Assembly (NCBI RefSeq): GCF_002858925.1
Contig: NZ_PJRS01000028.1
Span: 120,957 to 184,956, forward strand
Direction of reading: 5' to 3'
Length of the DNA stretch: 64,000 nt
Source: Caulobacter zeae
Lineage (GTDB): Bacteria; Pseudomonadota; Alphaproteobacteria; Caulobacterales; Caulobacteraceae
In this document: in pieces, positions 59,690-64,000 of the stretch
Layout: each line of letters starts with the position of its first letter
Position numbering within the stretch: position 1 is the stretch's first letter
The notes under the pieces: model-generated
The model's input: the letters and a program-made list of their open reading frames with translations, nothing else
Databases searched by the model: none
Told to the model about the DNA's origin: nothing
Program-made: the position numbers and the translations under genes

Positions 59690-61909
59690 TCAGCCCATGA
59701 ACGCCGGCAGCCAGGCTTCGTTCGCCTCACGCAGCTTGGTCAGCGGGATCGAGAACAGGTCGGTCGAGGCGAAGGCCTCGCCGCCGGCCACGCCCGCGAT
59801 GTTGGCGTGCACGCCGGCGTCCTTGGCCGCTTCCAGCAGGGCGTCCGGATCGGGCGTCGCCACCAGGTAGCGGGCCTGGTCCTCGCCGAACAGGTAGGGG
59901 TGGGCGTGGGCGTGGCTGGTGGCGTTCAGGGTGACGCCGACCTTGCTGGCTAGGGCGATGTCGGCCGCGGCGACCAGCAGGCCGCCGTCCGACAGGTCGT
60001 GTACGCCGGCCACCAGGCCCGAGCCGATCAGGCCACGGACGAAGTCGCCGTTCTTGCGCTCGACGGCCAGGTCGACCGGCGGCGGGGCGCCGTCCTCGCG
60101 GCCCAGGATCTCGCGCAGATAGATCGAGGCGCCCAGTTCGCCGTGCGTCTCGCCGATCAGCACCAGGGTGTCGCCCTCGGCCACGGCGCCAAAGCCCGTG
60201 CGCAGGTCGTAGTCGGCCAGCAGGCCAACGGCGCCGACGGTCGGGGTCGGCGGAATGGCGACCCCGTTGGTCTCGTTGTAGAGGCTGACGTTGCCGCTCA
60301 CGACCGGGAAGTCGAGCACGCGGCAGGCCTCGGCCATGCCGTCGGTGGCGCGCACGATCTGGCCCATGGTCTCGGGCTTTTCGGGGCTGCCGAAGTTGAG
60401 GTTGTCGGTGATGGCGATCGGCACGGAGCCGGCGGCCGTCAGGTTGCGCCAGGCTTCGGCGACGGCCTGCTTGCCGCCCTCGTACGGGTCGGCCTGGACG
60501 TAGCGCGGGGTGCAGTCGCTGGTCACGGCCACGGCCTTGCCGGTGCCGTGGATGCGCACGATGCCGGCGTCGCAGCCTGTGGCGCTGTCTTCCAGCGTGT
60601 CGGCCATCACGTGGCGATCGTACTGCTCCCACAGCCAGCGCTTGGAGGCCATGTCGGGGCAGCCCAGAACCTTGAGCACGGCCTCTTCCCAGTTCTGCGG
60701 CGCGGCCACCTTGGCCGGATCGAGGCGGGCGTCGACCTTCGGTTCGGTCCACGGACGGTCATAGAGCGGCGCGTCGTCGAACAGCGGGGCCAGCGGCACG
60801 TCGCAGACGGTCTCGCCGTGGTGCTTGAGCACCAGGCGGCCGGTGTCGGTGGTGTAGCCGATGACGGCGGCGTCTAGGCCCCACTTCTCGAAGATGGCGT
60901 GGCCGTCCTGCTCGCGGCCGGGCTTCAGGACCGCCAGCATGCGCTCCTGGCTTTCCGACAGCATCATCTCGTAGGCAGACATGCCGGTCTCGCGCTGCGG
61001 GACCATGTCCATGTTCAGCTCGATGCCGACGCCGCCCTTGCCGGCCATCTCGACCGACGACGAGGTCAGGCCCGCAGCGCCCATGTCCTGGATGGCGGCG
61101 ACGGCGCCGGTGGCCATCAGCTCCAGCGTGGCCTCGATCAGCAGCTTCTCGGCGAAGGGGTCGCCGACCTGGACGGTCGGGCGCTTCTCCTCGGAGTCCT
61201 CCGAGAACTCGGCCGACGACATGGTCGCGCCGTGGATGCCGTCGCGGCCGGTCTTGGAGCCGAAATAGACGACCGCCAGGCCCGGGCCCGGAGCGGCCGA
61301 GTAGAAGATGCTGTCGGCCTTGGCCAGGCCCACGCACATGGCGTTGACCAGGATGTTGCCGTTGTAGCCCTTGTGGAAGTTGGTCTCGCCCGCGACGGTG
61401 GGCACGCCCACGCAGTTGCCGTAGCCGGCGATGCCGGCCACCACGCCGTCCACCAGGCGCTTGGTCTTGGGGTGAGCCGGCTCGCCGAAGCGCAGGGCGT
61501 TCAAGAGGGCGATGGGGCGCGCGCCCATGGTGAAGACGTCGCGCATGATGCCGCCCACGCCCGTCGCCGCGCCCTGGTAGGGCTCGATGTAGGACGGGTG
61601 GTTGTGGCTCTCCATCTTGAAGATGATCGCGTCGCCGTCGTCGATGTCGATGACGCCGGCGTTCTCGCCCGGGCCGCAGATCACGCGCGGGCCGCTGATC
61701 GGGAACTTCTTCAGCTGGTTCTTCGAGGACTTGTACGAGCAGTGCTCGGACCACATCACCGAAAACACGCCCAGCTCGACGAGGTTGGGCTCGCGGCCCA
61801 GGCGGTCGAGGACGACCGCGTATTCCTCGGGCTTCAGGCCGAACTCGGCGGCCGTATCGGCCATCGTCTTGGCGGGGGACTTGGCGGGGGCGTTGGTCGG
61901 TGCGCTCAT
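59690..61909 (-). CDS. purL: Phosphoribosylformylglycinamidine synthase subunit PurL
   Basis: A 739-residue small-type PurL, the synthetase subunit that converts formylglycinamide ribonucleotide to the amidine with ATP and ammonia supplied by PurQ; PurS completes the complex. Family segments are [18 protein letters not shown] near the start, [29 protein letters not shown], and the second repeat with DLSDGGL. Purines are made in the cytoplasm. It is divergent from vapB and separated from purQ by the toxin-antitoxin pair and a microprotein gene. Confidence 0.96.
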   Translation of the reverse strand: MSAPTNAPAKSPAKTMADTAAEFGLKPEEYAVVLDRLGREPNLVELGVFSVMWSEHCSYKSSKNQLKKFPISGPRVICGPGENAGVIDIDDGDAIIFKMESHNHPSYIEPYQGAATGVGGIMRDVFTMGARPIALLNALRFGEPAHPKTKRLVDGVVAGIAGYGNCVGVPTVAGETNFHKGYNGNILVNAMCVGLAKADSIFYSAAPGPGLAVVYFGSKTGRDGIHGATMSSAEFSEDSEEKRPTVQVGDPFAEKLLIEATLELMATGAVAAIQDMGAAGLTSSSVEMAGKGGVGIELNMDMVPQRETGMSAYEMMLSESQERMLAVLKPGREQDGHAIFEKWGLDAAVIGYTTDTGRLVLKHHGETVCDVPLAPLFDDAPLYDRPWTEPKVDARLDPAKVAAPQNWEEAVLKVLGCPDMASKRWLWEQYDRHVMADTLEDSATGCDAGIVRIHGTGKAVAVTSDCTPRYVQADPYEGGKQAVAEAWRNLTAAGSVPIAITDNLNFGSPEKPETMGQIVRATDGMAEACRVLDFPVVSGNVSLYNETNGVAIPPTPTVGAVGLLADYDLRTGFGAVAEGDTLVLIGETHGELGASIYLREILGREDGAPPPVDLAVERKNGDFVRGLIGSGLVAGVHDLSDGGLLVAAADIALASKVGVTLNATSHAHAHPYLFGEDQARYLVATPDPDALLEAAKDAGVHANIAGVAGGEAFASTDLFSIPLTKLREANEAWLPAFMG

Positions 61910-61977
61910 GGGCGCGCCTTCTAGCGCGGCTGAGGGGATTCCGCTATATTTCAGGTGACCAGAAAGGCGCTTCTCGC

Positions 61978-62250
61978 ATGGGTGTCGAGATCAATCGCGG
62001 CGAGATCGAGCGTCTGGCCCACGAACTTTCCGAGATCACGGGGGAAAGCCCCGATGAAGCGGTCCGCAGCGCGCTTGCCGAGAAGATCGACCGTCTGGCC
62101 CGCCCAGCGCCCGGTTCGGCCGCTTATGAGGCGCGCAAAGCGGCTTTCTTTGCGCGGCTGAGCGCCCGGCCACGAACCGCTGACGCTCGAGCCTGGCGGC
62201 AGATCGAGGATGAGGACCTTTACGACGAGCACGGACAGCCGATCGGATGA
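61978..62250 (+). CDS. vapB: VapB-type antitoxin
   Basis: A 90-residue antitoxin of the PSK/Rv0623-like VapB family: [19 protein letters not shown] followed by [20 protein letters not shown] forms the DNA-binding ribbon/helix part, and the C-terminal half ([17 protein letters not shown]) should wrap the toxin. Its stop overlaps the vapC start (ATGA), the classic layout. Base use is a little less GC-rich than neighbours, consistent with a mobile module. Confidence 0.9.
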   Translation: MGVEINRGEIERLAHELSEITGESPDEAVRSALAEKIDRLARPAPGSAAYEARKAAFFARLSARPRTADARAWRQIEDEDLYDEHGQPIG

Positions 62251-62642
62251 TCGTGGATACTTCGGCGCTTGCCGCGATCCTCCTGGAGGAGCCTGACGCC
62301 GGGCGCTTTTATGATGCGATCATGGCGATCGCCGAGCCCAAGCTTTCAGCGGCGTCATTCGTGGAACTCGTAGAGGTCTACACAAAGAAGATCGAGATCA
62401 ATGACGTCATGGGGGATGTGGTGCGCGATGATCTGGGAATGTTGGGCGTTGTCATCGTGCCTGTAACTGCCGAACAGGCCTTGCTCGCGGGAGCGGCCAG
62501 GTTGCATTTCGGCAAGGGCCGTCACCTGGCCCGTCTGAACTATGGCGACAGCTTCTCCTACGCCTTGGCAAGGTCTCTCGACGCGCCGCTGCTCTTCAAG
62601 GGCGACGACTTCGCCCATGCCGACATCCGTCCGGCGCTCTGA
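62247..62642 (+). CDS. vapC: VapC-type PIN-domain toxin
   Basis: A 131-residue PIN-domain ribonuclease. Catalytic acidic residues are in [12 protein letters not shown] (Asp4), SFVELVEVY, LNYGDSFSYALA and FKGDDFAHADI, all four in the expected order. VapC toxins cleave specific tRNAs or rRNA when freed from VapB. The whole pair sits between purL and purQ and may have been inserted there. Confidence 0.92.
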   Translation: MIVDTSALAAILLEEPDAGRFYDAIMAIAEPKLSAASFVELVEVYTKKIEINDVMGDVVRDDLGMLGVVIVPVTAEQALLAGAARLHFGKGRHLARLNYGDSFSYALARSLDAPLLFKGDDFAHADIRPAL

Positions 62643-62779
62643 CGCCTGGCGGGAAAACTCTCGCGAAAACAGAAGCTAAGCAGGAACTAAGGCAGCTGCG
62701 CCGAAGGAACGGCGGGACTCTCGCGCCCGTTCTTCATCCGTGCGCATCGCAGCGCGCGGAACGAACAGGAGTAAGGCCC

Positions 62780-62926
62780 ATGGGCGAGCAAACCCGCAAT
62801 CCGCAGCAGCAACAGCAGAACCCGCAGCGCCAGGCGCCGGGCCAGCAACAGCAGCAGCGCCAGAACGAGCAAGGCCGCAACCCGGGCGGTCAGGAAAATC
62901 AGCCGGAGCGCGATCGCGACCGCTGA
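62780..62926 (+). CDS. Glutamine-rich 48-residue microprotein
   Basis: A short frame, ATG at 62780 with AGGAGTAAGG before it, encoding 48 residues: 18 or so Gln, many Asn, Pro and Arg (NPQQQQQNPQRQAPG), ending in ERDRDR. It is low in complexity and should be disordered. The good ribosome-binding site and complete absence of other frames support it. Function unknown; Q/N-rich small proteins of this kind can aggregate or bind nucleic acid through the basic tail. Confidence 0.6.
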   Translation: MGEQTRNPQQQQQNPQRQAPGQQQQQRQNEQGRNPGGQENQPERDRDR

Positions 62927-62940
62927 TCTGAAGCTTCAGC

Positions 62941-62984
62941 GCATTTTCTGACGACGAACCGGTACCCACTTCGTCGGAAAATGC
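62941..62984. repeat. GCATTTTC...GAAAATGC palindromic repeat
   Basis: GCATTTTCTGACGACGAACC and TTCGTCGGAAAATGC are near-inverted copies around GGTACC, with one three-base insertion on the left. This is a familiar alphaproteobacterial intergenic palindrome. It lies between the microprotein gene and convergent purQ. Confidence 0.75.
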
Positions 62985-63060
62985 TCTGGGCGAGCGTTAG
63001 CAGCGCTCCATCGGAGGAAGGGTCGGCGTCGCTCCGCCGGCCCTTTTCGCGGGCTAAGCC

Positions 63061-63723
63061 TCAGGCGCTCTGGAAGACGCTGCGGAACAGGATCGCGCCG
63101 TCTTCCGAGCCGAGGTCGGCGTCGAACGAGCGGTCGGGGTGGGGCATCAGGCCCAGGACGTTGCCGCCGGCGTTGACGATGCCGGCGATGTCGCGGGCCG
63201 AGCCGTTGGGATTGTCCTTGTAGCGGAACACGACCTGGCCTTCGCCCTCGATGCGGTTCAACGTCTCTTCGTCGGCGAAGAAGTTGCCCTCGCCGTTGCC
63301 GACGGTCATGACCGCGTCGCGCTGCTCGCCGAAGGCGGCGGTGAAGCGGGTCTGGCTGTTGACGATGTCGAGCTCGACCGGCTTGCAGATGTATTTCAGC
63401 TTGGCGTTGCGCAGCAGGGCGCCGGGCAGCAGGCCGACTTCCGTCAGCACCTGGAAGCCGTTGCAGATGCCAACGACGGCGACACCCTTATTGGCGGCCG
63501 AGACCACCTCGCGCATTACCGGGCTCTGGGCGGCCATGGCGCCGCAGCGCAGGTAGTCGCCGTAGGAGAAGCCGCCGGGCAGGACGATCAGGTCCAGGTC
63601 GTCCGGCAGGGCCGTCTCCTGGTGCCAGACCATCTCGACGCGAGCGCCGGTGGAGCGTTCGACGGCGACCTTGCAGTCACGATCGCAGTTGGAACCCGGG
63701 AAGACGACGACGGCGGCTTTCAT
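63061..63723 (-). CDS. purQ: Phosphoribosylformylglycinamidine synthase subunit PurQ
   Basis: A 220-residue class I glutamine amidotransferase that releases ammonia from glutamine for PurL. The nucleophile cysteine is in GICNGFQVL, the catalytic His-x-Glu region is [10 protein letters not shown], and [17 protein letters not shown] and [19 protein letters not shown] are typical PurQ. The ATG at 63723 begins the conserved strand; codons above are not coding. The purS gene, often just upstream in relatives, is not found in the next 210 bases. Confidence 0.96.
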   Translation of the reverse strand: MKAAVVVFPGSNCDRDCKVAVERSTGARVEMVWHQETALPDDLDLIVLPGGFSYGDYLRCGAMAAQSPVMREVVSAANKGVAVVGICNGFQVLTEVGLLPGALLRNAKLKYICKPVELDIVNSQTRFTAAFGEQRDAVMTVGNGEGNFFADEETLNRIEGEGQVVFRYKDNPNGSARDIAGIVNAGGNVLGLMPHPDRSFDADLGSEDGAILFRSVFQSA

Positions 63724-63807
63724 GGCGCGGGCCTGTAGCACCGTTCGAAGGCGATGTCAGGCGCCGGACAGGCGGAAACTGGCGAAACCGTCCGGCAGCC
63801 GGGTCGC

Positions 63808-63936
63808 TAGAGCGGATCGACATTCGGTCGTTCTGGTCGCTTCTCACCGAGTTTCCCCGCGAAGGTGTTGTGTCCCGAGAGCTTGGCGGGATGGTTTGGG
63901 TGTAGCCTCCGGTTTGGCCTGGCTGGAGGAACAGCG
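63808..63936. other. Gene-free DNA left of the transposase
   Basis: CTAGAGCGGATCGACATTCGG (from 63808) resembles the alphaproteobacterial dispersed palindrome tail. TGTCCCGAGAGCTTGGCGGG at 63871 could be the left inverted-repeat end of an IS481-type element, about 65 bases before the transposase start. It cannot be verified without the right end, which lies outside the window. Confidence 0.35.
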
Positions 63937-64000
63937 ATGCTCGTGAAGCTGCATGGCAATGCGACGACGACGCCGAAGGTGCGTGCCTACATCCAGGCGA
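63937..64000 (+). mobile_element. IS481-type transposase, 5' part only
   Basis: The frame starting at ATG 63937 reads MLVKLHGNATTTPKVRAYIQA and continues beyond the window. The H-G-N-A-T-T-T-P-x-V-R start is a pattern of IS481-family DDE transposases, whose first helix-turn-helix follows directly. GGCTGGAGGAAC gives a ribosome-binding site. Only 21 codons are visible, so family assignment is provisional and intactness unknown. Confidence 0.6.

Noticed and set aside
1..64000. CRISPR arrays, rRNA and tRNA genes
   Set aside because: I scanned the gaps for regularly spaced direct repeats and for tRNA-like cloverleaf and T-loop sequence and found none; the repeats present are palindromic and irregular.

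Overview
The window is GC-rich chromosomal DNA (about 70 percent G+C by eye, with G/C-ending codons) from an alphaproteobacterium. Caulobacter or a close relative in the Caulobacteraceae fits best. The reasons are the gene families present (TonB-dependent receptor, many two-component proteins, PilZ and TFIIB-zinc-finger small proteins, Caulobacter-like glutathione-dependent formaldehyde genes) and the dispersed palindromic intergenic repeats. The genus is an inference; no rRNA or tRNA gene is present to anchor it.

Layout. 1-5.2 kb: an AraC regulator, an alpha/beta-hydrolase-fold protein lacking its nucleophile, and a NarL-type response regulator overlapping a 1003-residue propeller sensor kinase. 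5.2-9.2 kb: AEC transporter, phytase/esterase-like secreted protein, serine hydrolase. 9.2-10.5 kb: an orphan phage-tailspike-like gene. 10.5-14.5 kb: DUF2939, amino acid permease, PilZ protein, patatin lipoprotein. 14.5-16.7 kb: arsenic resistance cluster (arsH divergent from arsR-aquaporin-arsC, no efflux pump). 16.7-24.5 kb: TonB-like protein, DUF2322, icd with terminator, hybrid histidine kinase, Gdx/SugE exporter behind a guanidine-II-like hairpin, a catalytically empty class A beta-lactamase-fold lipoprotein, and TrmJ. 24.7-30.9 kb: TonB-dependent receptor, LysR regulator, and the two-step glutathione-dependent formaldehyde oxidation genes. 31-38.9 kb: lysozyme-like protein, lipoprotein, ExbD-like protein, rpsD, HtpX, cation/proton antiporter, sialidase-like protein. 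39-44.8 kb: Lrp regulator with EamA exporter, a penicillin-binding-type hydrolase, and a minus-strand run bolA / degenerate aldo-keto reductase / grxD / thioesterase / lipoprotein. 45-47.7 kb: M28 peptidase, SDR and HxlR regulator.

47.8-59.3 kb is the most coherent unit: a complete RND efflux operon (permease, adaptor, outer membrane factor) and an OmpR-type two-component system 8 kb away. The upstream regions of the two share a 29-bp element (26 of 29 identical, same orientation to each gene) containing GTCA repeats at 11-bp spacing, the geometry used by OmpR-family regulators. Members of an unrecognised secreted- or surface-type family (hallmark W-T-I-E-x-V-N near the N-terminus) sit beside the two-component system, and a possible distant relative sits just upstream of the pump.

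59.3-64 kb: Cys-rich lipoprotein, purL, a VapBC toxin-antitoxin pair, a 48-residue glutamine-rich microprotein, purQ, and the beginning of an IS481-type transposase running off the right edge.

A recurring theme is loss of catalytic residues in enzyme folds: the alpha/beta hydrolase, the class A beta-lactamase and the aldo-keto reductase each lack the residues that define their chemistry. Start codons were reassigned by hand where the longest open frame ran through upstream non-coding DNA.
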